In this document: in pieces, positions 8,442-17,880 of the stretch
How positions within the stretch are numbered: the first letter of the stretch is position 1
Layout: each line of letters opens with the position of its first letter
From: Gillisia mitskevichiae
GTDB lineage: Bacteria; Bacteroidota; Bacteroidia; Flavobacteriales; Flavobacteriaceae
Direction: 5' to 3'
Assembly: GCF_003634585.1 (NCBI RefSeq)
Contig: NZ_RBLG01000003.1
Coordinates: 186,001 to 250,000, forward strand
DNA: 64,000 nucleotides
The notes under the pieces: generated by a model
What the model saw: the letters and a program-made list of their open reading frames with translations, nothing else
The model's database searches: none
What the model was told of the DNA's origin: nothing
Position numbers and translations under genes: made by a program

Positions 8442-11400
8442 TTAAAACTTGAAGCCGAAACCAAATGTAAATCTCATGTCTTCTTCACTACCAAATAGAC
8501 TGAATTTTGCACTCAAGGCCTCAGCACTATTAATCCAAAGTCCTCCACCATAGCTATCATGCCATTTCTTGCTATCCCCTTCTTCTGTCCAAACCCGTCC
8601 AAAATCGAATCCACCATATACTCCTATCTGGAATGGTAAGAACGAAGTTTTAAATTGATTAAAGCTATAACGTAAGTCGGCACCAGTTGCAAAGGCCGTT
8701 TTACCAGAAAATCGTTGTTGTCTATAACCCCTTAAACCAGTATTCCCACCTAATAAAGCAGCTTGATAAAACTCATAATCTTCACCTATATTAAAATGAG
8801 CTTGTACCTGAGATTTTAAAACCAATTTTCTGTTCTTAGACAGAGAATTGTAGAAACCTAAATAAGGTTTAATATAACCAAAGTGTCTTTCAAGATCTTC
8901 TAGATTTAATTTTCCTCCTCCATTTAATTCAAATTTCATTCCTCTAGTAGGATTCAAATTATTATCATAACTCTCATATCTATAGGTCGCATCTAGTCCC
9001 CCAAAGAATTTTCTTTCAAAAAAGTCTGGATCATTAGAAACAAAATCTTCAGTAATAAACCTTCCTTCAGTTTCGTCTACTTTAATCCCTTCAAAATTTG
9101 CTAAATATCCAAAATAACTTCCAAAAGGAGATTTTCTAACGAACCCAAATTTAATTCCGGCTCTCCCAATTTTAGTTCGGTTATAGTCGTAATCTAAATC
9201 ATCATCAAAATTTGAAGTTTCATTCCCATAGCCAAAGAAATTATTAGAGGCATTAGGACTAGAAAAATTAGCGCCTATCAACAAATTGAAATTTCCAATT
9301 ATTCGGGCAAATTCTCCTTGATAACTTGCATCAAATCCATTCGTAGCAAAATAATATCCTAAACTATAGGTGTTCCTGGTTGTAAAAGGATTTCTTTTAA
9401 AACCATTAACGGTAGAAACACTTTGCAAGCCTAATTTAATACCATCATCTGGATTGTACCCAAAACCGGGAAGTATAGATCCAGATTTAAAGGTCTTCTT
9501 ATCTTTATCAAATGTATTTTGATTATAATTATCTCTAAATCTAATCTTAGCATTCCCTTTGGACTGTACTGTACTAGGTTTACTTAAATAATCGTAAATC
9601 TTTACTTTTCTCCCGCTGTTCTCTTCAACATTATAAATATCATTATTTTGCCCTCCAATAACTCTAACAAAGATCAAATTTTTATTTATATCCCCTTTTA
9701 TATTTATCTCATCATCATCGTCTAAGGCATACAACCAGATTTCATCTGTATCTGCTTTATTATAAGTCTTATCGCTTACAATATCTGCCTTTTTTCCGCC
9801 TTTAATCCTAGAAACAATGATTCTGGTTCGCCCTTGATCTAAACGTTCAATTTCTACAAAATCATCTTTATCTGTTCCGGTAACAATGGCCAATTTTGCC
9901 ATATAATCGTAATATCTTTTCGCGATATCTACAATATTCCCTCTTCTACCTTTAAGACTTTTTACAATAAATTCTGTTGTTTCGTTTCGTGTAATCTCTG
10001 GTAACTCTAAAAACGCCTCATCAATTATTTCGTCGGTTAAATTCTTCTGAATAAATTCTGCCTGTTCTATCCATGCCTCTCTTCCTACGTTCTGGATTAA
10101 TGTTCTATCCATTCCTGTAGCAGCGGTATTAAACCATTTTACATCTTTAATATCATCCCCATATACTGCGAATTGATTGGCGAATCCAGCTAAACCTCTT
10201 AAAGTACCAAAGAAGGCTCCATCAAAGTTTGAAAATGCCTGGTCCCGGTCTCTTGGAATTGGTAAAAATCGCTTATTCCCATTATCCATTTCAACTTCGG
10301 CCCATTTCCACTGATCTTGATGTCTATCCCAATCCCCAATAAGCATATCGAAAATTCTTGCCTTGATATATGCTTTTTCGTCCAAAAAGTATTTCTCATC
10401 CTTCCTTAACTTCTCCAACATATCTGAAGTACTTAAAATATCGTCTGTTTCCTCTCCAAAAGTCTTCATTCCAGCCCAATCATCTTCTGGCCTTTCCACG
10501 ATCATATAAAGTTCATCTCCAAAATCTGAATTATATTCCTCCAAAGCTTTTTGCTTAGGTACATAGAACAATTTAGGATTTGTGTGGTATAACCCAATGG
10601 CATCAGATAATTTTGGGACTGCTAGAAATGCATATGGATGTGCCGCAGTATAAAAATCTTGGATCACATTTTCAGCAATCGTGTTCTCCAACTGATCTTG
10701 CACTGGAGTATCTTTAAAGGCAACCGTTTGTAAGAATTGCACAGCGCTCTTTTTTAGACGGCGCATATTATAATCTCTACCCAAACTATCTTCTAATCTA
10801 ACAGATATGGTTTGATGACCACCTCCTTTAATAACAGGTTTTAAACCTCCATATAACGTGTCTAGATTAGCGGTTTTTACTGAAATTGGCGTGCCATAAA
10901 GATCTCTATATCGCTGTCCCCAAACACTTTCATATAATCCTGTTTTTTCCGTTTCTTCTTCATTGTAAATAGAAGTAGTTATAGTTTCAGGGAAGTTAGA
11001 TGGTAAATGAGAAACATCGTAGGCTTTAGGAGCAGAAAACACCTCTTTCTGATATAATAATTTAGCCTTGTTATTTTCATTTCCATAGAAACTAGCCCAA
11101 GACGAACCATCTTCAAAAACATCGTAAACTGCAAAACCTTGATCTGGATATGCAAAATAACCATCGTTACTTAGTACTGCATAAGAACCCTTAGAACCAG
11201 ATCCTGCTACGATCTGCTTAATACTATCATGTTCTATATATTGCAGCGAATGCTCATGTCCAGAAACGAATATTAATCTTTCTGAACCTTGTGCAATCGT
11301 TTCTAATCTTTTAACAAGCGACTTGTATCTTTCATTTTGAGCATCTTGAATAGAAACTCCCCCACTTGTTCTTATTAATGCAGCAAGAGAACCCAATACA

Positions 11401-12170
11401 GGAATGGGTATTTTTCTTTGAGAAGGATATATGTGTCTTGTAAACTCATATTGACCTCCATGAACTCCATTGGTGTATAATGGGTGATGAAGTGCCACTA
11501 TAATTGTCTTATTTTGATTTTTTTGTAATTCTGAAGCTAATTCTATAAATAAAGCTTCTCTTGTTCTAATTTGAGAACAATTGTCATTAATAGTAGGATG
11601 CCTATCCCAATCTTCTAAAAACCATTGGGAGTCTAAAGTTATAAGCTGAATATTATCTGAGATCTCGATTACATCCAATCCACATCCAGTTTTTGGTGCC
11701 CAAATTAAATTATCCTTCAATTTGGATTTCAGATAATCCCTTTCGCGCTCTAAGCCTTTAATACCTTCATTGTACCAATCATGATTCCCAGGTATTACAA
11801 CTACTTTTCCTTCATATTTCTCAAAGGCGTCTAATTGTGCATCCAATCTATATTCTGCCGCTTCGCGCTCTGGTGAATCCTTTGGCGGCATACCTACAGG
11901 ATAAATATTATCCCCTAAAATAATGGTGTAATTATCTGTCACCTTAACAGAATCCATATAATTTTTAAGTGCAATTAATCCTGGTGAACTTCCTCCCGGA
12001 GGAGAATAACCTGCATCTCCAATTAAGTAAAAGGATTTCTCAATTTTCTTATCCGTTGGGTACTCAAAATTATTGGTTGGTTCACCTTCCCTGTATTTCG
12101 GATCGTATGTAGAACATCCAACAAGCAGTAAAATGGCCAATAAAGTTAGAAAAATGTTATTTTTTTTCAT
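8442..12170 (-). CDS. Lipoprotein: calcineurin-like phosphoesterase fused to a surface-antigen (D15/BamA-like) barrel
   Basis: This 1242-residue protein has a lipoprotein signal (LLLVGC, Cys about 19). A metallophosphoesterase domain (about 45-370) shows the metal-binding motifs GDAGY, ILGDNIYPVG, VVIPGNHDW, ALHHPLY and VSGHEHSLQ in order. A middle region (about 430-850) contains RIFDMLIGDWDRHQDQW, reminiscent of kinase-like folds, and HYQTI-type strands. The C-terminal part of about 380 residues is a barrel resembling the bacterial surface-antigen family, ending in phenylalanine (GFGFKF) as outer-membrane proteins do. The substrate is unknown. The combination suggests a phosphohydrolase tethered to the outer membrane. 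Similar long proteins occur in Flavobacteriaceae. Confidence 0.75.
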   Translation of the reverse strand: MKKNNIFLTLLAILLLVGCSTYDPKYREGEPTNNFEYPTDKKIEKSFYLIGDAGYSPPGGSSPGLIALKNYMDSVKVTDNYTIILGDNIYPVGMPPKDSPEREAAEYRLDAQLDAFEKYEGKVVVIPGNHDWYNEGIKGLERERDYLKSKLKDNLIWAPKTGCGLDVIEISDNIQLITLDSQWFLEDWDRHPTINDNCSQIRTREALFIELASELQKNQNKTIIVALHHPLYTNGVHGGQYEFTRHIYPSQRKIPIPVLGSLAALIRTSGGVSIQDAQNERYKSLVKRLETIAQGSERLIFVSGHEHSLQYIEHDSIKQIVAGSGSKGSYAVLSNDGYFAYPDQGFAVYDVFEDGSSWASFYGNENNKAKLLYQKEVFSAPKAYDVSHLPSNFPETITTSIYNEEETEKTGLYESVWGQRYRDLYGTPISVKTANLDTLYGGLKPVIKGGGHQTISVRLEDSLGRDYNMRRLKKSAVQFLQTVAFKDTPVQDQLENTIAENVIQDFYTAAHPYAFLAVPKLSDAIGLYHTNPKLFYVPKQKALEEYNSDFGDELYMIVERPEDDWAGMKTFGEETDDILSTSDMLEKLRKDEKYFLDEKAYIKARIFDMLIGDWDRHQDQWKWAEVEMDNGNKRFLPIPRDRDQAFSNFDGAFFGTLRGLAGFANQFAVYGDDIKDVKWFNTAATGMDRTLIQNVGREAWIEQAEFIQKNLTDEIIDEAFLELPEITRNETTEFIVKSLKGRRGNIVDIAKRYYDYMAKLAIVTGTDKDDFVEIERLDQGRTRIIVSRIKGGKKADIVSDKTYNKADTDEIWLYALDDDDEINIKGDINKNLIFVRVIGGQNNDIYNVEENSGRKVKIYDYLSKPSTVQSKGNAKIRFRDNYNQNTFDKDKKTFKSGSILPGFGYNPDDGIKLGLQSVSTVNGFKRNPFTTRNTYSLGYYFATNGFDASYQGEFARIIGNFNLLIGANFSSPNASNNFFGYGNETSNFDDDLDYDYNRTKIGRAGIKFGFVRKSPFGSYFGYLANFEGIKVDETEGRFITEDFVSNDPDFFERKFFGGLDATYRYESYDNNLNPTRGMKFELNGGGKLNLEDLERHFGYIKPYLGFYNSLSKNRKLVLKSQVQAHFNIGEDYEFYQAALLGGNTGLRGYRQQRFSGKTAFATGADLRYSFNQFKTSFLPFQIGVYGGFDFGRVWTEEGDSKKWHDSYGGGLWINSAEALSAKFSLFGSEEDMRFTFGFGFKF

Positions 12171-12227
12171 AAAAATCTATAGGGCGTTTTTTTTTGTAAT
12201 TTGGCTCCTTATTTAATCAATATTTCC

Positions 12228-13412
12228 ATGACAGAAATAATAAAAAAGGCAGATAAGTTTGTCCTAAACTTGTTTAAAGAGAAACTACCAAACACATTTA
12301 TATATCACAATTATAACCACACAAAGCGGGTGGTTAAAAGTACTAAAGAATTAATTGAGAATTCGGAAATAAATGTTAAAGAAGAAGAGGTGTTGCTCCT
12401 ATCTGCTTGGCTTCACGACACCGGCTACACTGTAAAGTTCGATGGTCATGAAGAAGAAAGCGTAAAAATTGCAGAGCAATTTTTACAGGAAAATAATGCA
12501 GATTCGGAGACTATAGAACTAGTATCTAAATGCATTATGGCTACGAAATTAGGGACTTTTCCTGAGACTAAACTCGAAAAAATTATTCGAGATGCAGACT
12601 GTTCTCATCTTGCTAAAGATTATTTTGACGAAACCAGTGAACTGCTAAGACAGGAATTACAATTATTAAATATACATAACTACTCTTCAGAAGAATGGTT
12701 AGCAGAGAATGTGAATTTATTCACAGATAAGCATCAATATTTCACTAATTATGCTTCCAAAAATTGGAAAGCAGGTAAGGACAATAATCTTTCAGAATTA
12801 TTAGAGAAACAAACAAAAAAGGATCAAAAATTAAAAAAAGAGGAAACTAAAGCTCGTCTTAAAGCTGAATATAAAAACAACAATCCTGAAAGAAGTATTC
12901 AAAGTTTATTTAGGGTAACACTTAGAAACCACATAAAATTAAGTGACATAGCCGATACAAAAGCCAATATCTTACTTTCTGTAAACGCCATTATTATTTC
13001 ACTTGCTTTAGCGAATATAATCCCAAAATTAGATGCCGTTTCCAATAAGCATTTATTAATACCAACCTTGATCCTAGTGATATTTAGTGTTGCCTCTATT
13101 ATATTATCTATTATGTCTACCAAGCCAAACGTAACTACGGGAGAGTTTACTAGGGAACAAGTAGAAAGCAGAGATGTGAATTTGTTGTTTTTCGGGAATT
13201 TTCACAAAATGCCTTTTGAGCAATTTAAATGGGGTATCAACGAAATACTTAAGGATAAGGATTATGTTTATGAATCTCTTATGCTCGACCTCTTCCTATT
13301 AGGAAAGGTTCTCCATAGAAAATACATGCTTTTAAGACTTACCTATACTGTATTTATGGTAGGAATTATAGCCTCTGTATTAAGCTTTGTAATAGCTTTT
13401 TACCTTAAATAA
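12228..13412 (+). CDS. HD-domain phosphohydrolase fused to a Pycsar effector-type TM domain (DUF5706)
   Basis: The 394-residue protein starts at the ATG at 12228 (MTEIIKKADKF); a TTG at 12201 is in frame but unlikely. The N-terminal HD domain (about 1-190) has the metal ligands H31, H63-D64 (SAWLHDTGY), H74 and D122/D124 (IIRDADCSHL). After a charged linker comes a Pycsar effector (PycTM/DUF5706) domain: SLFRVTLRNHIKLSDIADTK, helices at about 245-265 and 275-297, the LLFFGNFHKM loop, and a last helix at 370-393. PycTM effectors kill or arrest cells on sensing cyclic pyrimidine nucleotides. No cyclase is nearby. It converges with the GAF gene, overlapping by 13 bp. Confidence 0.8.
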   Translation: MTEIIKKADKFVLNLFKEKLPNTFIYHNYNHTKRVVKSTKELIENSEINVKEEEVLLLSAWLHDTGYTVKFDGHEEESVKIAEQFLQENNADSETIELVSKCIMATKLGTFPETKLEKIIRDADCSHLAKDYFDETSELLRQELQLLNIHNYSSEEWLAENVNLFTDKHQYFTNYASKNWKAGKDNNLSELLEKQTKKDQKLKKEETKARLKAEYKNNNPERSIQSLFRVTLRNHIKLSDIADTKANILLSVNAIIISLALANIIPKLDAVSNKHLLIPTLILVIFSVASIILSIMSTKPNVTTGEFTREQVESRDVNLLFFGNFHKMPFEQFKWGINEILKDKDYVYESLMLDLFLLGKVLHRKYMLLRLTYTVFMVGIIASVLSFVIAFYLK

Positions 13413-15769
13413 TCTATAAGTCCATCATAAGTGATGGCTTTATCAAAAGCATTTTCATCTGGGTGATATAAAATATTCACCCGGATGGCTTTTAATCCTA
13501 TAACACCTTGCACATCCTCTAATTCCAACAATTCCACTTCGTCTCCAAGATATTGTTTTATCTGCAGGTATTTGATATATCTTAAATATTCTCGTTCATC
13601 ACTGGTTTGAGAATACACGATCGAGATCTTCCCTTTTTGCGTTATTCGTTCTTCCGTATTTTTAATAAATGCTTTATCTATACGTTTTTTAATAATTTCA
13701 TAACGCGCATTATAAGTGCCATCCACATCGAATTTCTTCTCATCCATTCTATATCTAATAGACAAGGTGCTGTTGAAAACTAGAATTAATGATGCAGCAT
13801 CTAATTGTATTGGGGTATTCGTTTGCAGCTGATAGAATTTATTCTCCATCTCACACATAGTGGCAAGCTGCCATAATCTAAGATTATACAAATACACCTC
13901 ATTAAAAGGTTTATTATTTGTTAATGAAGCTCCTATATAAATATTATGGTCTACTCCGTCGGTCTTATATCTTTCGAAATAATGTGGATATATTTTTTGA
14001 GCCTCAACTTGTTTTTTGTCAAGTAATCTGGCCATTGTTCTATTAATTCTTTGCACCGTATCATCATAATTCTTACGATGATTATAAATGATCCCTGTTT
14101 CTGGATTTAACTGTTTTTGATAATTATCTACCAGCCTTTTTAATTCATCAGACTGACCGCTTAAATGCTGCATTAAAGGGTTCACTTCTTTCTGAAGCAA
14201 ATTGAAAACTCGCTGCTCACTCGATGCATTCAAGGTATCCTGAAGATCTTCTTTAAAATCTGTAATTCTAAATCTTACCTGATCGTAAATAGGCATATTT
14301 TCAATTTGATAGGCCATATCTATAATATGTTCTATCTCCTCTAACTGATGCATCAAATCATCTTGAATCGCAGAATTTCTAGCATCAGAAGAACCAACAA
14401 TATCTATTTGACCATAGAGAGGATATACATCTTTAAAGGCTATATCTTTAAATGAAGCTAATCCATCTTGATTAAGATCTTTTATAAATTGCTTAGCTTC
14501 TCTATCAAATATCCACAGTACACTTGGGTGTATAGAAGTACACTCACTTTGGATCACCGCTTTAACTTTATTTTCGAACTCGCTTCTATTTCTTTCAACA
14601 GAGGTAACTATATACGGTAATATATCGTCCAGTTTTATCGCATTAATACTGTTCAATTCATTTTTTCTATAGGAGACTAATTCTAAAATACCCCAAACAT
14701 TATTTTCTACTGCAATGGGTGCAAGAATACAGCTCATCACATTATTTTTTAGAAGATTCTGAGACAGTAAATTATTGTCTGTTTCCTTTGCATAACGTTC
14801 TACATTGGTAATAGAGAAATAGTTTTGTTCTTCTATAATTTTCTTAAAGGTTTCATCGCAAACACTATCTACACATTTATTTTCTTTCTTATCGTTGAGA
14901 ATAAAACTAAAGGCATCCCGATCGTTCATTCTTTCAAAGACCATTCTTTCTTGGTTAAATACTGTGAAACCAACGCGAATATCTGGAAGCCTATAGATAG
15001 ATTGAAAAATTTCTTGAAATTTCAGTAATTCTTCTTCGTCTGAAGATTCTTTATGAAGTAGTGTAGTTTTTAGATCAGAGATAGCATCATCTACCGTTAC
15101 ATCGGTTAAATTGCTTATTATAAATCCTTTAAAGGTCCAACTTAAGGGTGGGAATTTCTCTTTCCAAAAGTCTACATCATCAATATTCTGAATTAAAAGA
15201 TCTACATCGTCTTCAGTAATATCTACAGCATTCTCCCCTTTTTCAATATCAACAAAGTCGGCATTTAACGCAACTCTATAGTGTTTTAAAATCCCTGTTT
15301 CATCTGGAATATCATAATATAAAGGTCTAGAAAAATCTATTTTATACCCGTAATGATGATTGAGAATTAGGATACATCCATATATGTAGTACATATCTTC
15401 ATCCAAATTTCTCATAGAAAGCTCAAAATCATCACCCGCATTTTCAAGGATCTTTTTAAATCTGGCAGAAGTATTAAAGAACAAATTATGAAATGGCAAA
15501 GAAGCCGCTTTGATCTCGTTTTTCGTTAAAATTTTAGGGAAAAGTTCATCCAATAAGATCTTGATAACGTCCTTATACTTATTTAAATCATTAGGATCAT
15601 CAATTCCCTCCTCTAGTTTAGGGAAAGAAGAAACATAATCTAAGACTTTTACCATATATTCCTTAGAAATACTACTTTGTTCATCCTCTAAAAGATGTCT
15701 GTATTCTTCAATAATTTTATGGAAACTTATCTTTATATCTAAAGGAAAATCCTGAAGCTGATTTTTCAT
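13400..15769 (-). CDS. GAF-domain protein of unknown function
   Basis: This 789-residue soluble protein has no signal peptide or membrane helix. A GAF-like domain can be traced at about residues 255-410 (SIYRLPDIRVGFTVFNQER, then NNVMSCILAPIAVENNVWGI, then LELVSYRKNEL), a fold that binds small molecules. The rest, including LEEIEHIIDMAYQIENMPIY and a C-terminal part rich in charged residues, matches no family I know; no kinase, cyclase or HTH motif was found. Annotations of similar flavobacterial proteins stop at GAF domain-containing. Its 3' end overlaps the HD-PycTM gene by 13 bp, tail to tail. Confidence 0.65.
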   Translation of the reverse strand: MKNQLQDFPLDIKISFHKIIEEYRHLLEDEQSSISKEYMVKVLDYVSSFPKLEEGIDDPNDLNKYKDVIKILLDELFPKILTKNEIKAASLPFHNLFFNTSARFKKILENAGDDFELSMRNLDEDMYYIYGCILILNHHYGYKIDFSRPLYYDIPDETGILKHYRVALNADFVDIEKGENAVDITEDDVDLLIQNIDDVDFWKEKFPPLSWTFKGFIISNLTDVTVDDAISDLKTTLLHKESSDEEELLKFQEIFQSIYRLPDIRVGFTVFNQERMVFERMNDRDAFSFILNDKKENKCVDSVCDETFKKIIEEQNYFSITNVERYAKETDNNLLSQNLLKNNVMSCILAPIAVENNVWGILELVSYRKNELNSINAIKLDDILPYIVTSVERNRSEFENKVKAVIQSECTSIHPSVLWIFDREAKQFIKDLNQDGLASFKDIAFKDVYPLYGQIDIVGSSDARNSAIQDDLMHQLEEIEHIIDMAYQIENMPIYDQVRFRITDFKEDLQDTLNASSEQRVFNLLQKEVNPLMQHLSGQSDELKRLVDNYQKQLNPETGIIYNHRKNYDDTVQRINRTMARLLDKKQVEAQKIYPHYFERYKTDGVDHNIYIGASLTNNKPFNEVYLYNLRLWQLATMCEMENKFYQLQTNTPIQLDAASLILVFNSTLSIRYRMDEKKFDVDGTYNARYEIIKKRIDKAFIKNTEERITQKGKISIVYSQTSDEREYLRYIKYLQIKQYLGDEVELLELEDVQGVIGLKAIRVNILYHPDENAFDKAITYDGLIDYLR

Positions 15770-15877
15770 AATATGATTTAAAGTTTAAAATTACTATTTC
15801 TTTTAGCGGTGTGCTTAACTAGCCTTGAAATTAACATTTTTTTACAAACTTAATTTAACAATCCAAGGGATGTTGTG

Positions 15878-15885
15878 TATTTTTG
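15878..15885 (+). promoter_or_regulatory. -7 box upstream of the TlpA-like gene
   Basis: TATTTTTG matches TAnnTTTG and lies 17 bp before the ATG at 15903. No clear TTG occurs at the expected spacing. Confidence 0.5.
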
Positions 15886-15902
15886 CTGAAAACAAACTAT
15901 AA

Positions 15903-17018
15903 ATGAAACAAGTTTTAATAGCAATAGCAGTACTTACCGTTCTTGGATGTGCCAAGGAAAAAGAAGGTTTTTCTATCTCTGGAGATCTTAAAAATATTGA
16001 AGATGGTAAAATGGTTTTTTTATCTGAATTAGATGCCAATAATCAGCCAAAAATCATAGATTCTGTGGCTGTTAAAGATGAGCAATTTATGCTCGAACTA
16101 CCTGATGTTACTAATTCTAATTTAAATTTTTTAAATGTCGAAGGTCTTAGAGGAAATGTTTTATTTATTTCTGAAAATGCTCCAATAGAATTTAAAATTT
16201 TTAAAGACAGTTTGCCATCATCTAATGTTAAGGGTGGAAAAGAAAATGAATTGTTATATGACTATTTAGGCCATATTAAAGAGTTAAATACAAAGGTGAT
16301 GAAAATTAGAACAGACCTTCGTACTCAAACTACCACATCTGGTGATCCCGCAGCAATAGCTAAATTGCAGAAAGAAGAGGAAGGACTTAGAAATAGCGAT
16401 CTTATATATAAGAAAAAGGTAGCTAAAGAGAACCCAGAAAAGTATGTGTCTCTCTTAGTATTAACAGACATGATTAACGTAGGTGCTCCAGCTAATGAGG
16501 TGAGAGAACTTTACGACGGACTTTCAGAAAACTTGAAACAAACATCTATTGCCAAGATGTTAAAGGAGAATTTAGATAAAAGAAGTGTTACCGAAATAGG
16601 TAGTAAAGCACCAGAGTTCACTGCTCCAAATCCAGAGGGTAAAGAAATTGCTCTTAAGGATGTTCTTGGTAAAGTTACCTTAGTAGACTTCTGGGCAGCT
16701 TGGTGTAAACCATGTAGGTTAGAAAACCCAAATATTGTAAATGTGTATAACAAGTATCATGATAAGGGTTTTAATGTTATTGGAGTTTCTTTAGATAGAG
16801 AAGGGCAAAAAGATAAATGGACGCAAGCAATAGAAGATGATAATCTTACTTGGAACCATGTGTCTAACCTACAATTTTGGAATGATCCTGTTGCAAAAAT
16901 GTATAATATTAGAGCTATTCCTGCAGCATTTTTATTAGATGAAAATGGGATAATAGTAGCTACAAATCTTAGAGGCGAAGCATTAGAAACTAAGGTTAAA
17001 GAATTATTAGAGAAATAA
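15903..17018 (+). CDS. TlpA-like thioredoxin-fold lipoprotein with DUF4369 domain
   Basis: This 371-residue lipoprotein (signal MKQVLIAIAVLTVLGC, Cys 16, then AKEKE) has an N-terminal DUF4369-like beta domain (FSISGDLKNIEDGKMVFLSE; about 22-115), a helical linker, and a C-terminal TlpA/ResA thioredoxin domain. The redox motif WAAWCKPC places the active cysteines at about 268 and 271, followed by VIGVSLDREGQ and the cis-Pro region RAIPAAFLLD. It likely reduces or exchanges disulfides in the periplasm, as in cytochrome c maturation or oxidative repair. It is a single gene with its own promoter box and terminator. Confidence 0.85.
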   Translation: MKQVLIAIAVLTVLGCAKEKEGFSISGDLKNIEDGKMVFLSELDANNQPKIIDSVAVKDEQFMLELPDVTNSNLNFLNVEGLRGNVLFISENAPIEFKIFKDSLPSSNVKGGKENELLYDYLGHIKELNTKVMKIRTDLRTQTTTSGDPAAIAKLQKEEEGLRNSDLIYKKKVAKENPEKYVSLLVLTDMINVGAPANEVRELYDGLSENLKQTSIAKMLKENLDKRSVTEIGSKAPEFTAPNPEGKEIALKDVLGKVTLVDFWAAWCKPCRLENPNIVNVYNKYHDKGFNVIGVSLDREGQKDKWTQAIEDDNLTWNHVSNLQFWNDPVAKMYNIRAIPAAFLLDENGIIVATNLRGEALETKVKELLEK

Positions 17019-17086
17019 TTTTCAATAAATATGTTATGATTAGCTTATTGAGAAATTGGCTATTGAATATCAACAAATGATTTAAT

Positions 17087-17122
17087 AAAAAAGGCTTCTG
17101 AAAATTATCAGAAGCCTTTTTT
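17087..17122. terminator. Bidirectional terminator between the TlpA-like and SIMPL genes
   Basis: The arms AAAAAAGGCTTCTGA and TCAGAAGCCTTTTTT enclose a short loop. A-run and T-run on either side suit both converging genes. Confidence 0.85.
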
Positions 17123-17143
17123 ATTTACTTAGAATTATATAAA

Positions 17144-17830
17144 TTATTTCAACTCGAAAGCCACAGTAACTTTCGCACTGATCTCTAACTCTCCAGGAGC
17201 CACAGTTTCCTGTTCTATAGAATCTGAACTTGCTTTCATTTCATTCATTCTATACATAGGTGGATAATTGCTAGTTTGCACCTCACTAATACTAATAGCC
17301 TTTCCAATAGATTGATCTAAAGAAGAAGCATATTCTGAAGCTTTATTTTTAGCATTCAAAACTGCCTTTTTTCTAGCTTCGCTCATATATTTATCCATCT
17401 GAGATGAGTTAAACTGTACACCATCAATCCTATTCAAGCCTACTTTCAACAAGCCACTCATGATCTTCTCATAATTCTTTAGATCATCCAGTTTAATAGA
17501 TATGGCCTGATTTGCAACGTAACTATAAGTCTTCTCGTTATAATTATAGTTTTTATTCAAATTAATATAATCTGTTTGAATATTTTTTTCTGGTATTCCT
17601 TCAGATTTCAAATATTTAATTACTGCATCTACAACAGCATCATTTTGTTTTTTCACCTCTTGTGCGTTGTCACCATCATGTTCTATTCTAGATTTTATAA
17701 CAACTTCATCTGGAATCACTTTAACGATTCCTTCCCCATTTACAGTAACTGCTGGAGTATAACTATTAATTTGTTGGGCCTGAACAGCAAAGGTTCCTAA
17801 AGCTGCAAAAAGTATTAAAATTGATTTCAT
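17144..17830 (-). CDS. SIMPL (DUF541) domain secreted protein
   Basis: The 228-residue protein starts at the ATG at 17830 (MKSILILFAALGTFAVQAQQ, a clear signal peptide); the frame opens further to a TTG at 17854 with a worse N-terminus. The mature part begins with PAVTVNGEGIVKVIPDEVVI and contains KNKASEYASSL and an LEISAKVTVAFEL terminus, all typical of the SIMPL/DUF541 family of periplasmic or outer-membrane-associated proteins. The molecular role is unclear; some members affect stress resistance. The rhomboid gene lies upstream after 50 bp, so they may share a transcript. Confidence 0.8.
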   Translation of the reverse strand: MKSILILFAALGTFAVQAQQINSYTPAVTVNGEGIVKVIPDEVVIKSRIEHDGDNAQEVKKQNDAVVDAVIKYLKSEGIPEKNIQTDYINLNKNYNYNEKTYSYVANQAISIKLDDLKNYEKIMSGLLKVGLNRIDGVQFNSSQMDKYMSEARKKAVLNAKNKASEYASSLDQSIGKAISISEVQTSNYPPMYRMNEMKASSDSIEQETVAPGELEISAKVTVAFELK

Positions 17831-17880
17831 TTTAGTTAATTTTATTGATTTCAAGACTATATTACAAGAAGGATACCACT

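Noticed and set aside
12201-12227. Earlier TTG starts for several genes (also 2902, 2824, 17854, 37790, 57364, 58322) and a GTG at 18544
   Set aside because: In each case a downstream ATG gives a better signal peptide, domain start or promoter spacing. Only menD (GTG) and the M1-like gene (TTG) seem to need a non-ATG start.
12228-15769. A complete Pycsar anti-phage operon
   Set aside because: No nucleotidyl cyclase is adjacent; the neighbours are a GAF protein and a phosphoesterase-barrel protein, so only the effector-like domain is supported.
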